NCBI RefSeq assembly: GCF_000341285.1
Contig: NW_005178454.1
Location: forward strand, 121,392 to 185,391
Length of the DNA: 64,000 nucleotides
Origin: Galdieria sulphuraria
Lineage: Eukaryota; Rhodophyta; Bangiophyceae; Galdieriales; Galdieriaceae
Direction: 5' to 3'
The translations under genes and the position numbers were made by a program. The notes under the pieces are model-generated. The model had not been told where the DNA came from. It searched no databases and saw only the letters and a list, made by a program, of their open reading frames with translations. How positions within the stretch are numbered: position 1 is the stretch's first letter; every line of letters starts with the position of its first letter. Below are positions 31,479-42,545 of the stretch, in pieces.

Positions 31479-32666
31479 CTATTCTGCTATCGAATATTTA
31501 CAGACAGGGCATTTACCGCGTTCTACCAACCAGGAGAAAATACAATCTCCATGAAACTCATGTTTGCAAGGAAGAACACGTATCAGATCCCCTTGGAGAA
31601 ATTCCTCCAAACAAATAGGGCAGGAATCTGCAGAGTTGGAGTTTTGCAAAGACAAAAAGCTGTTGCTGTGTTTACCCAAAACTACCTGGTTTGTACAATT
31701 ACTGCATTTGCGTCGACTTGAAGGATATCCTTCCTCCTCGTTTTGTCTCAAAGTAAACTCCAAGTAGGACCTCTTCGCGACAGTAGTACGAGATAAAAAA
31801 TGTTGCAAGGTGTTACAGAAAGCGGTCCAAAAATGGTATAATTTCGCTCTGTATGAAAGTTCTTTTTTCCATTGCTTTGACAAAGTATCATGATCATTAG
31901 TCATATTGTCTCCATAGGAGAATGCGTTTCTTTTGTGATGATACCGATAAGTAGGCAATGACTGAATCTTTTCTGGACTAACTCCCTCAATAAATCTCCT
32001 CATAGCTTGAACACCTGGTTCATTGTCAAGTTCTAGCAACATTTCATAGTCCTGGTCGGTGAAGTCTCTATCCGAAAGACATAAACGATACAAAGTTCTC
32101 TGATATCTCAACTCCTGGGAAAGCAACTGTAAACTTCTAAGAGTACTACCTGCTCTCGAATATGAAGGCTCCAAAATTAAAGAGCAAAGCAGTGGATAAC
32201 AAAGATACTTTGAAAAAAGTATACAAAACAAGACAAGAGAACAAAGCAAAGCAGCAGGTGCTACCGCAAGGATAGGAGTCATAAATAGGGGCACTTTTGT
32301 CTTCCATATAAATCTTGTCAAAGCGAAAACTATATACAGAGAAGAGAGGCAAACCAGTCCGCCTATACTTCGTGCAAGAATTTGTGCAAATAATTCTGAG
32401 CGCCAAACTCGGAAGGCAAAGGAGTCGACTGTAGAAGACAGATTAGAAGGATTCAAAGTTTCCAGTAAGCTTTCTAGCATGATTTTTGTACTTTTTAAGA
32501 CTCTGCTTCCAACATCTAGCCTATTTACAAACTCTTTGAAGCTTCCGATCAACTCTTCTCGATAGAGTCCGTTCACTGTAGTAGGACCACGTCTTGGGAA
32601 GCGGCCTAGTCCTTCTTCTCTTTCCCTGTAGCTTGGTGTGCAGTTTTGCATCAAGTCGTATGCCAT
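31479..32666 (-). CDS. RING-H2 finger multi-pass membrane protein, probable E3 ligase
   Basis: A single exon. The first ATG in frame is at 32666, giving 395 residues. Two or three hydrophobic helices occupy residues about 95-165 (IGGLVCLSSLYIVFALTRF, LFMTPILAVAPAALLCSLVL). The C-terminal RING-H2 finger reads CPICLEEFLQGD, LPCKHEFHGDCIFSWLV and CPVC, with all eight ligands in C3H2C3 order. A preceding CSNC pair may be an accessory site. Such architecture is typical of ER or endomembrane ubiquitin ligases. It is divergent from V-ATPase subunit a, about 500 bases apart. Confidence 0.85.
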   Translation of the reverse strand: MAYDLMQNCTPSYREREEGLGRFPRRGPTTVNGLYREELIGSFKEFVNRLDVGSRVLKSTKIMLESLLETLNPSNLSSTVDSFAFRVWRSELFAQILARSIGGLVCLSSLYIVFALTRFIWKTKVPLFMTPILAVAPAALLCSLVLFCILFSKYLCYPLLCSLILEPSYSRAGSTLRSLQLLSQELRYQRTLYRLCLSDRDFTDQDYEMLLELDNEPGVQAMRRFIEGVSPEKIQSLPTYRYHHKRNAFSYGDNMTNDHDTLSKQWKKELSYRAKLYHFWTAFCNTLQHFLSRTTVAKRSYLEFTLRQNEEEGYPSSRRKCSNCTNQVVLGKHSNSFLSLQNSNSADSCPICLEEFLQGDLIRVLPCKHEFHGDCIFSWLVERGKCPVCKYSIAE

Positions 32667-33164
32667 ATTTTCTCGGTACTTCTCACCAAGAAACACTACG
32701 TCGTTTCTTCTGGTGCCGAGTGAATATCACAGCAAGTCTCCCACTGAGAACCAACAAATTAGAGTAATTTCTGGAGAAGCGATGTCGTTGGGTCAATTTC
32801 TCTCTCGTAGGTGATTGATTGGCCCATCGGCTTCCTTTCAAAGGCTTTCGACTTTCATTCTTTCTTTCTTTGTAATCACTTGAATTGGAAAAGAAAAGAA
32901 ATAAATTACTTTCGAATGCGAGCGTCCATTCTATATTTTGCTGAGAATTAACCTTTAAGTGGTCCACTTTCTTTCACAAGATATATCTATGTAAGCTCAA
33001 CACTTTTAATTTATCTTATTTATTGTCTCAAGCTGTTCTGATTATTTCTATATATCGTCTCGCTGTTTGAGGATTCCAAGTAAATTCTCCGAGTCGAGTT
33101 TTGAGACAATTTTTTTTGTTGTGGCGCTCGGATATACACGTTACAACTGTCTCAACCTTTCAGT

Positions 33165-35984
33165 ATGGGTTCACTTTGTCGTTCTCAAGAAATGATCAAA
33201 CTCCGACTGTTTGTTGAAAAATCAGTTGCTCACGAAACTATGGTGGAACTCGCTGAACTTGTAAGTTGAGTAATCGCCTAGTTGCTTGTAGTCATCAACA
33301 ACTCTCATCAGGGCGTGTTTCAATTAAACGACTTGAATGAAGAAAAGTCAACTTTTCAAAGAACTTTTGCCGCGGACGTCCGCTTGTGCGATGAAATGCA
33401 AAGACGCCTACGCTTTCTGGAGGAACAGGTTGATTTTCAGCTAGAGGAACAGTAAGTGAGTTTTGCCATTTAAAGTTGACGACCAACAAGAAGCAGACGT
33501 CTAGAGGATACAATAACGGTAGAAGCATTGCAGTCTCTCCAACTTGAGGAATTGGCGCGCTATCTTTGCGATCTTGAAGGGAACGTTACGGAGATGAACA
33601 GTCACTGGGGAGCTTTGAAAGCAGAAGAAAGAAAAGTGGCGGAGCACGCAATACTCTTACAGGCGGGAGCAAAGTTTTTTGAAGACGGTGAGTCAAAGTA
33701 TTTTTATGTGGCTTTGAGCTAAGTTTTATATTTCTGTAGCTCCAAAAGTTTCCTTGTCGGAATATGGCACAACCATTATGTCGCCTGATCCCGAGCACAG
33801 AAGCATAAATATTCCAAGGTTTGCTATTATTGCTCATTTTGGTTTCAATGGAGTGATAAGCTTTGTAGATCTAGTGCAAAAAATGATGAAGAGACGACAA
33901 GTCTCCTCGGTGTATCGAAGACAGGGAGAGATGGGATGGAAGAAAGTATACTTGGCTATTATGCTGGCTTTATCTCTTTTGAAAATATTCATCCCTTTGA
34001 ACGCATTCTTTTTCGGGTATCGCGAGGTAATGCATATCTTCGACTTGTATCTTTAGATGAAATTTCGTCTGTGAATATTCGTTTTGAAAAAATGGAGAAT
34101 GAATGGGGAAGAAAGAGAGTATTTATCGTATTCTTTCCTGGAGTTGCTCTTGGGACCAAGATTCTAAAGATATGTGAGGCTTTTTCTGTATCCCTGTATA
34201 ATTTGCCTGAAGGAGAAGTCGAGCGGTATCGTCTATTGCAAAGTTTGGAACAAGAGTTTAATGACCTACAAACTGTGATAGCCTCCACACAGTCTCAAAG
34301 AGAAGAAGCATTTCGCGAAATTGCTTTACAGTTGTCCTTATGGAAAGAGAAGGTCCGAAGAGAAAAGACTATTTTTCATGCTTTGAATCTGTTAAACTAC
34401 GATACGAGCAATAATGTGTATATTGCGGATGGTTGGTGTCCTTTAGATGAATATGGAAATCTTCAAGATTGCCTTAGTCGAGCCCAAAAGAGAGCGCATG
34501 CACAGAGTCCGACCGTTGTAGAAGTTATCAAGTATCCCAAAGATACTCCTCCAACATTTTACAAGTTGAACAAGTTTACAATTGTATTCCAAAATGTTGT
34601 AGAATCATATGGAGTTCCTTGTTATCAGGAACTTAATCCTGCACCTTTTACTATTGTCACTTTCCCCTTTTTATTTGCCATAATGTTTGGAGATATTGGA
34701 CATGGAATGTTAATGACTCTAGTTGCAGCCATTTTGATTTTCAAAGAGAAGCAGTTGGGAGGAAGAAAGTTGAATGAGCTAGTGCAAACTTGTTTCGATG
34801 GCAGGTATATGATTTTGTTGATGGGTTTGTTCTCAGTTTATACTGGTTTCATTTATAATGAGTGCTTTGGTGTTTCTCTTAATCTGTTTCAAACGCGTTG
34901 GAAATTTACAGATGCATCATCTTTAGCTTGTGGAGTCGACAGCTGTGCAGATGCTTTGTCAAACAAACCTCCTCTAGATATTTATCCTTTTGGGTTTGAC
35001 CCTGTTTGGAGTAGAGCTCAAAATGGCCTTTCTTTTTTGAACTCGTACAAAATGAAGTTGAGTATCATCGTTGGTGTCACACAAATGCTTCTTGGTATTG
35101 TATTATCCTATTTCAACGCTTCTTTTTTCAGGAGTGGTTTGGATATTTGGTATGTATTTGTACCTCAACTTTTGTTTATGAGTTGCACATTTGGTTACTT
35201 GGTATTGTTAATATTTATCAAATGGTTAACAAACTGGAATGCTCCCAGTTGCTTATCTGATTCTCGTTGTCGTCCTCCTGACCTCAAAAACACTCTCATT
35301 GGCTTGTTTATGACTCCATACAAAGTAGCAGAAGATGCCAAGTTATTTCCTTTTCAAGGTGAAATTCAATCGGTTTTACTGTTGATAGCTATCGTTTCTG
35401 TTCCTTGGATGTTGCTTCCCAAGCCTCTCATACTACTTTATCGTCATCGTAAGAGCAAGATTGTGATTGGAAATGAAGAACAACGTCCTTTGCTCGATAA
35501 GGAATTAAGTACTCAGACCAACAATCATGTACAAGGCGGTACTCATTCAGATATGAACAAGAAGGAAGAAGAGTCTTTCGATTTCGGCGAGGTGATGATT
35601 CATCAACTCATACATACTATCGAATTTGTATTGGGAGCTGTTAGTAATACTGCTAGTTATTTGCGTTTATGGGCGCTAAGCTTGGCTCACTCGGAGTTGA
35701 GTTTGGTATTCTTAGAAAAGGTTGAAAGTATCTATCGTCATTTGATTTTCTCTGACCACATTTTGTGATAGGTTTTATATAATACAATTTCGTTGGAACA
35801 TCCTATAGCGATTATGATTGGTTTCTTGCTTTGGGCGTTTTTAACAATAGGCGTATTGTGCCTTATGGAATCACTTTCAGCGTTTCTACATGCTTTGCGT
35901 TTACATTGGGTCGAGTTTCAGAACAAATTTTATAACTTGCAAGGAGAAGGAAGGAAATTTATTCCGATGTCTTTTTCAATATGA
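33165..35984 (+). CDS. V-type H+-ATPase subunit a (Vo membrane subunit)
   Basis: Six exons, 33165-33260, 33312-33451, 33497-33687, 33740-33818, 33869-35720 and 35772-35984, give 856 residues, normal for the family. The cytosolic N-terminal half has family blocks ([45 protein letters not shown]). The membrane half has [35 protein letters not shown] and [19 protein letters not shown], whose Arg is the residue needed for proton flow. The last exon supplies the final helices and an [15 protein letters not shown] tail. It couples ATP hydrolysis to proton pumping into vacuoles and endosomes. Confidence 0.96.
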
Positions 35985-36187
35985 ACTTTTGGAATAAAAT
36001 TTTTTTTATAACAAACGTTAACAGACTTGATGTTGTGTGTGAAAATGTCTTTGAAGCGATTCCGTTGACGTGGAAAAGACGATTGAATGCTGTGAAAGTT
36101 TTTGTGGGTTTGGAAGAAAGACAATCATTTCGCACTTGGAAAGGAATTACAGTCAGTTTCCAGTGAATAGCGTTTTTTACTTGTAAT

Positions 36188-37358
36188 ATGTGGAAACAGG
36201 CTGTAAGGCCTTGTCTACGTTTACCAAATTTTCGTTTTGACTGGACTTCTTTTAACGTCCTTTCTGCACAGAAAAGATGGGTCAAGTCCTTTTCAACTGC
36301 GGTATCCATCAAAGAGGACCCATTCTGGTCAGCCCCTTTAAAAAAAGTTTTGAAGAATCATCCAGAAACCCAATATGCTTATCCCGACAGCACAACGGTA
36401 TTGGAATGTGCACGAGGCTTGGTGAGGGATGACTTGTCATCGGTGCTTGTTTTTGAAAACGTTCAAGATAAGTTGCGTTGGATTGGCATCTTTTCAGAGA
36501 GAGACATTGTTCGTAAGGTAGCTTCTCAAGGTTTGCCGTTGGAAAAGACCCAATTGAAGAAAGCGTATACTACACGAGATCGAGTGGAGACTATCACCGT
36601 CGATAAGACTGTACAAGACGTGGTCGATATTTTGGTTTCAAAGGATGTACAAAATATCGCAGTTTTGTATCAAAAGAAACATGGCGACGCCTTTAGAGAA
36701 GATTGCTATGGTGTTCTAACTTCTAGAGATCTCTCAACTTTCTTCCTCAGTATCCCAGAAAATGATCGCTCCTTTTTTTGAACAACAAACGGTAAAGGAT
36801 GTCCTGGAGAGTAAAGGATTGGATAGAAGTGGAGACAATACGGTTTATCAGATACATCAATCCGTTAGCGTAGATGAGGCAATTCAAAAGATGGATGATC
36901 ACAAAGTTGGCACTTTATTAGTTACTCAGAGTGGTAAGTAGCTCATTTCCAATAGAAACATTTTTGGAATATCTGAGTTTGAACAGAAAGCAATCGGCAT
37001 TCTATTGTTGGTCTGTTAACAGAACGGTAAGCTATTAATTATATTCTCTAAGCTTTTCATCGTTTCATACATTTACAGTAATTTCATACGCAAATGTATT
37101 TTGCAAGGAAAAAATAGTCGAGAAACTCTCGCAAGTGATATTATGATTCAAGACTTGCCGTGCATTCATTTAAATACAAAAGTTTCACAGTTGTTGACAA
37201 TCTTCGGTACGATGGGTGAAAGAAGTCTACCAGTTGTGTGTCAAGAGTCGTCGATAGATGACATGTCGAAAATACATCCAGATCAAGTCGTTTTTGTTAG
37301 TGTCAAAGAAGTTCTGTCGCATTGTTTAATGGTTCGTTCATCTACGTTGAGCAGTTAA
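36188..37358 (+). CDS. CBS-domain protein with apparent frame break
   Basis: Exons 36188-36933, 36987-37026 and 37079-37358. The N-terminus (MWKQAVRPCLRL..KRWVKSFST) is leader-like, possibly mitochondrial. Two CBS pairs follow. The first has VLECARGLVRDDLSSVLV, WIGIFSERDIVRKV and VQDVVDILVSKDVQNIAVL. The second has TVKDVLESKG, VDEAIQKMDDHKVGTLLV, IVGLLTERNFIRK and VSQLLTIFGTMGERSLPVV. In the window the first frame stops at TGA after a run of seven Ts (36773-36779). With six Ts the frame would read straight into the second pair. CBS pairs usually bind adenosine nucleotides and regulate partners; the target here is unknown. Confidence 0.7.
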
Positions 37359-37812
37359 TATGCTTGACATAGCTAAGGTTCAAATGAAAATTTTTTTACA
37401 ATAGTTCAACAATCACTTTGAAAAACGCGTCTATTTGTGTCGCTTATATGAAAGACTTTTTGGTCACCGTGTGTATATATTGTGACAAAAGAATCTTTGT
37501 GGCTGTGACAAATACACAACTCAATCAGAAGCACAAAAAGTCTACGTGACCATTTCCCTCAGATGATGTGGCTATGTCTGTCCACAAGACACGGGGGGAG
37601 GGGTTTGCAGCCTAAAGTTTGCAATTCCTTGTCAAGGTTGTGCACTAGTCGTTTGGTAAAGAATCGGTGTCGAAAGTTCATATAAATGCGAAAACTTTAC
37701 TAGTTTACAATATCAATCCACTCAAACAACCCTTTGATAAAATATATTCAACAAACTACAAGGACAACCCCTGTTTTCCGAGTCGTTGTCAAAAACTTCA
37801 AATAAACTAAGC

Positions 37813-38178
37813 TCAGCTTCTAGAGTTTTGCATCCTTCCTATGTTCAAAGGTGAGGAATTCTTAATATCCAGGAGGAAACTTTTATCAGGTTTTGTCGTG
37901 AAAAACGTTGTTTGCTCACAGCTAGGAAAAGGACTATCCAAGGCCAAGTCTTCCGGAATGGAATATAGCTCAAATGACTTGGGAGTGTCTTCAGGTCTTC
38001 TACTATGCACATACACAGTGTTTCTGTCTTCAAAGTTAAAGCAAGCGCCCTCTGGCAGCGGTGGGCTTAACATCATAGGACCACTACTATCTGTTGTTTC
38101 TTCTTGGTCTTCTTCTAGTGGCCATATATAGTCTTCGTTCGAAAGGTTTAAAGAGAAGGAGTTACTACTTAGCATCAT
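37813..38178 (-). CDS. Hypothetical small acidic protein
   Basis: A single open frame of 121 codons starting with ATG ATG at 38178. The composition is Ser/Pro/Asp/Glu-rich with short aromatic patches (NEDYIWPLEED, ACFNFEDRNTVYV), resembling a disordered regulatory protein. No domain, signal peptide or membrane segment is seen. Support is limited to length and protein-like composition. Confidence 0.45.
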   Translation of the reverse strand: MMLSSNSFSLNLSNEDYIWPLEEDQEETTDSSGPMMLSPPLPEGACFNFEDRNTVYVHSRRPEDTPKSFELYSIPEDLALDSPFPSCEQTTFFTTKPDKSFLLDIKNSSPLNIGRMQNSRS

Positions 38179-38930
38179 AAAGCAAGAAAACCGTCACGCC
38201 TCGTTGACCGAATACCAAAATTAGAATAACTGCTCTTCCTCAAATGGCGGCGGATTTTTTTTCACCTCCGAGCTTTCAAAGGTGGCGGATTGGGTGCCAG
38301 ATTTTCTGGTCAACAATCACTTCAATGCGATGATCTGAGCATTTCCGTTCGACATTTGTTTGTTTGGAAATAGCTAGAAATTTCCATTATATGTTTCTTT
38401 CAGTAGTAAAATCACCCAGGTGGATGCTAAGAATAGATATTTAAAAAGTTCGAGTTTCTCCTTGTATGGTTGAAGAGTTGTTCCTTATCTTTTCTCTAGT
38501 TGGATAGAAACGTACATATATTTGTAAAAGGTGATGGAGTCAAAGTGTAATTTCACAAAAAAGTATGCAGCAGAAACATGAGAAAAGTACCGACTCTAAC
38601 TTCAAAGTGAGCGATGCAAAGCACAAAACAAATGTGAGACTCGTTTCTAAGTTCAACTTGTGATTTCTCACGTTTACCTATAAAATGGGACTATCCAATT
38701 AGAATGAATAAACCATTATAGTGATTGGTATTTTTGCAGAGCATCAAAACGTCGTTGTATCACTAAACATTTCTTCCCATAGACGCTGCTCTATTACTAC
38801 AGCTCAAAGACAACAATCTCTTTTCGAAATGCAAAGTTATGCTAGTCGACAAAAAAACAGTAAAATATATACAATAGAAAAAAGCCAAAAAATAAAATAG
38901 ACGAGGCAAATGATTAAGCAAAGAATATAT
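38179..38930. other. Intergenic, about 750 bases
   Basis: AT-rich. An ATG at about 38244 (ATGGCGGCGG) opens a short frame interrupted around a run of eight Ts, but no supporting exons are found. No RNA gene is recognised. Confidence 0.45.
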
Positions 38931-40209
38931 TTACAGGTCCGTAAGAGGTGCATTCTTGCGTAACCAGTAAAACATCGAAGAAAAAGAAAAGAACAATAAC
39001 AAGACTAAAATGCTTATGAAAACTGCCCAAATTTGGATAATATTCGGACTATTATAAGGAGGAATGGTAATATTCATGCAAGTGAAACTCATAACCTAAG
39101 AGCGAAACATTTTTAGTTGGGTATGTGGCAGAACATAAACAAGACGTACCAAAAGAACAAATCCAAAAAATGCGCTACCTGTAACAATGGGCAAATCCAG
39201 TTTCAAGAGAAGAGTTTCTTGCTGGTGAAAATAAAGAGGAATCAGATTATCGACTCGGTCAACAGTTTTTTGCCACTGATACATTTCGTTCAGCAGCTCC
39301 GACATTTCCTACTCACATTTAACGAAGAACACAATCCAAGTTTCTTGACTTACATCAATGAAAACAACTGGTGAAGGTAACATACGTGTAATAGTTCCAT
39401 CATATGCTGATCCAGAGCTGACCATAGAAACAAATAACTTCATTTCTGTAAGTAACTGATGAAAAGAACTGATCCAGTTTTGAGCCAACTCTCTCCAAAC
39501 ACTAGATTGCAAGTCTTTCTTAGAAGGGCAGCTGTAGTCCACACTTTTCCACCTATTCCAAAGAAAACGAAGAAAGTCTCCAACAAACTGTATCAAAATG
39601 GGAAATAATTCTTCAACAGCTGCTTGCTCTCCTTCCAGAGCAACTCCCATTGATTTGACTGAAGAGCATGTTTCTAAGAAGGTTAACCAAGACTCCACTG
39701 CCTCGGCCTCTTTCACACCACTTTGTCTACAGTATATCTGGTTGCCGGTAACAATGATGGACAGACCCGGTAAAACCAAAAATAATACATCACTTAAGCA
39801 GGTTAACTTGAAAAGATGTTCCTGGGGTGCTAAGGAGAATGTGTCTCTCCAGCTAAACTGCTGCGCATAGTCCATAGTTATATTTCCCTCGGGACATTCC
39901 ACGGAAAGTTTGGTATTCTTCGTTACTTTCCATTTTTGTTCATTATTTTGAATGAAAGCAATAATATCTTTCAAAAGACAACTATCTCCACGTTGGTCCA
40001 ACCAAGACATGAGGAATGGGAAATCATTGAGGGTAGCAAACCATCTTTTCAGAACATTTCCTGTTGTCGCGACAAACGAATTTTTGCCATCTAGTCTCTC
40101 TCGAGAACTTTTCCCCGTGACCTACCATATCTCCATTTATGTCAGCATCCTTAAATGATAGCGTTTAGGATGTAACGTAAACAAGTTTGTGAAGATTTAT
40201 AGTTTTCAT
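38931..40209 (-). CDS. CorA/MRS2-like membrane protein with altered GMN motif
   Basis: Proposed exons in transcript order: 40209-40183, 40121-39354, 39308-39150 and 39095-38931, giving 372 residues. The large N-terminal part is soluble and helical. The end is two membrane helices (LPIVTGSAFFGFVLLVMSFT and IIQIWAVFISILVLLLFFSF) with a short loop starting CMNITIP, preceded by a long helix (DRVDNLIPLYFHQQETLLLKLD). This layout matches the C-terminus of CorA/MRS2 Mg2+ channels, whose loop begins GMN; here the Gly is Cys. Overall similarity is weak, so the family call is tentative. The first exon is uncertain; the frame is certainly open from an internal Met at 40010. Confidence 0.5.
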
Positions 40210-40270
40210 ATTACAACGGTCTCAGAAAGTTAGGATTTTAATTACAATGTTCCTTCTCCATAGGTTAGAA

Positions 40271-40352
40271 GCAGTGATGGCCGAGCGGTTAAGGCGACAG
40301 ACTCGAAATCTGTTTGGGTTTCCCAGCGCAGGTTCGAATCCTGCTCACTGCG
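40271..40352 (+). tRNA. tRNA-Ser (anticodon CGA)
   Basis: An 82-nt class II cloverleaf. The acceptor GCAGTGA (40271-40277) pairs with TCACTGC (40345-40351) and G40352 is the discriminator typical of Ser. The anticodon stem ACAGA/TCTGT encloses CTCGAAA with anticodon CGA. A long variable arm (TTGGGTTTCCCAG) and T-arm GGTTCGAATCC are present. No intron. Confidence 0.95.
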
Positions 40353-40359
40353 AATTTTA

Positions 40360-40366
40360 TTTTTTT
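40360..40366 (+). terminator. Pol III terminator of tRNA-Ser
   Basis: A T4 run at 40355-40358 and a T7 run here follow the tRNA-Ser gene within a few bases. Confidence 0.75.
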
Positions 40367-40391
40367 CCCACAAGGACGGACAAGCAATTCA

Positions 40392-42501
40392 TTATTCGCC
40401 CACTTTAGGAAATGCCAGGTCGTTCTCTTCTGGTTTAAGAACATTCTGAATGAAGTTGGTGACCAAGTTTACAAGGAAAATATTATCGCTCTGCAACTCC
40501 GTGGCATTGTCGCATCGCATTTCAGAGTAATACTTCAGTTTTGGTTCGGTTCCACTGCCGCGTATAGATAGAAATACATCAACATCAGGAAAACTTGGAT
40601 GGCGGCCAGTTTGTAAGCGTACAGTTATAAAGCAAGTTGATGGGCTCCAAGGTAGAATAGTTTGACCTTTTAGAAACAATGAGTCTAAGCGCTACATTAT
40701 AATTCACATACGTACTGTTTTCTTCGGCAGTATCCACCCCTGTAGCTAGATCTCTGTAAGAAACCACCTTACAGCCCATTATGTCTGAAGGATAACCACT
40801 ATTTCGAATATCCTGAAATAAACGAGGTACAATCAAGGAGGACTTGGCTAACAGATACCCGTTACAACTTAAAAAGTAACCATATTTCTCATAAAGAAGG
40901 TTAAGCCTATCAGCTAATAACATTTCATTTTGATACGTGGCACAAGCCAATTCCCAAAAAATAGCCGCGGTGGATAGGCCATCCTTGTCGCGTACTTGTG
41001 TGGTACACATGTAGCCCAAAGCTTCTTCATACGCTAACAAGAGTTGGCACTGTTGCTGCTCCAATTCTAAAGCTGCATGACTTAACCATTTAAAGCCAGT
41101 CAGTGTTTCACGAAATTGAAATCCCTCCTTCTCAGCCATGGTTTGTATAAATTTCGAAGAAACTGCGCTAGCAACGCATGCAAAATTATTGGGATGAGCG
41201 AATTCAGTCTCTTCTAGTTCTAAAATATTGTTTCTTTGTTTCCATCTTTTCCTCAGTTCGAAGCGGTTTTCCCATAGCCAAGATACCAATAAGAAAGCTA
41301 TTTCATTACCAGTAAATATTCTCCATTCGTTGCCATTATATTCAGCAGCTGCAAACCGATCTGCATCAGGGTCATTCATCAGTATCAGTTTTGTTGCATG
41401 ATTGCTGGCCTCCTTGAATGCTTCCTTAAACACTTGCGGTCCTTCTTCAGGATTTGGAAAAGGAGCTGTTGGAAAATCAGGGTTGGGTTCTTCTTGAGAT
41501 TTGGTCATAATAAAATCAGGAAACCCAAACGATTTACACAATCTTTTGAAAAATAAGGCGCCAACTCCATGAAGAGGAGAATAAGTAATAGCTGGAGCAA
41601 ACTTGTTGTCACTACTTTGTCTTACATGGCAAACAGAAGAAATAATATTATTGTAAGCTTCGATGATTTCTTCTACTTTATCTGTAAACAAGGGATGGTT
41701 TTGCAACTTGTCTCCTTTCAACCAGTCTGCATAATTTTCAAACCAAGGCTCAGCATTTTCTTGAATAAGTTCCTCGATGTATTTGTCATGAGGTGGTAGG
41801 ATTTGACAACCATCTTCCAAGTATAATTTGTAGCCATTGTCATTTTTTGGGTTGTGAGAAGCTGTGATCATGATTCCAGCAACACACTGCAACTGAGTAA
41901 CAGCAAAGGATACCAGTGGAGTAGGTACCGGTTTCAAGGATAAACAGTTAACTGGAACACCACTTTGAAGAAAAACCGCTTGTGTGATGACTGCCAATTT
42001 ATGCGACTGGTGTCTCGAGTCTCTTCCGACACATATACCTCTCTTTCTGACTTGGTTAGCTCCATATAACTTTTCTAAATATTTCAAAACTCCCTGAGTT
42101 GCTTGCAATACTGTCAAAACATTTATTCTATCATATCCTGCAGCCATAGTGCCTCGTAGCCCTGCAGTTCCAAAATGAAGTTTACCCTCCAGACGCTCTT
42201 TCGCATAGGTCAGTTGCTTGTTTGTTATCCAACTCTGTACTTCCTTTCTTGTTTCCTCATCTGGGTCTCTCTGGCACCACATTCTCGCAAGTGCAGCAAC
42301 ATAAGAAGGTAAACTTTCAACTCTATCACCTTTGTCCTTGCTATCCACATTCGACGACACCGCAGTTGCCGTTGTTCGTTTTCGACGATTGGACTTGGCT
42401 TGTAGATTATTAACTCTATTGGAATTGTTTCTTCGAACAGTGTGCAACACAAATATGCTCACTAAACCAACAAAAGCAATTGCACCTAATATTCGCTGCA
42501 T
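40392..42501 (-). CDS. Phosphoglucomutase-2-type alpha-D-phosphohexomutase with N-terminal membrane anchor
   Basis: Two exons, 42501-40738 and 40691-40392, give 687 residues. Catalytic elements are all present: FGTAGLRGTMAAG, the phosphoserine loop ITASHNPKNDNGYK, metal loop DPDADR, sugar loop EEALGYM and phosphate loop RGSGTEPK. The type fits PGM2 (phosphoglucomutase/phosphopentomutase). Unusually, the chain begins with a hydrophobic helix (ILGAIAFVGLVSIFVL) and a basic linker, suggesting membrane anchoring. The open frame extends to an ATG at 42573, but that would overlap the divergent ALG7 start at 42546, so 42501 is preferred. Confidence 0.9.
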
Positions 42502-42545
42502 TAAAACATACAATTCCTTAAAAATTACATAAGTTCGCTTTTTGG

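Noticed and set aside
38244-38370. Short frame beginning ATGGCGGCGG interrupted near a T8 run
   Set aside because: Reading on would need an assumed base error and yields no family match.
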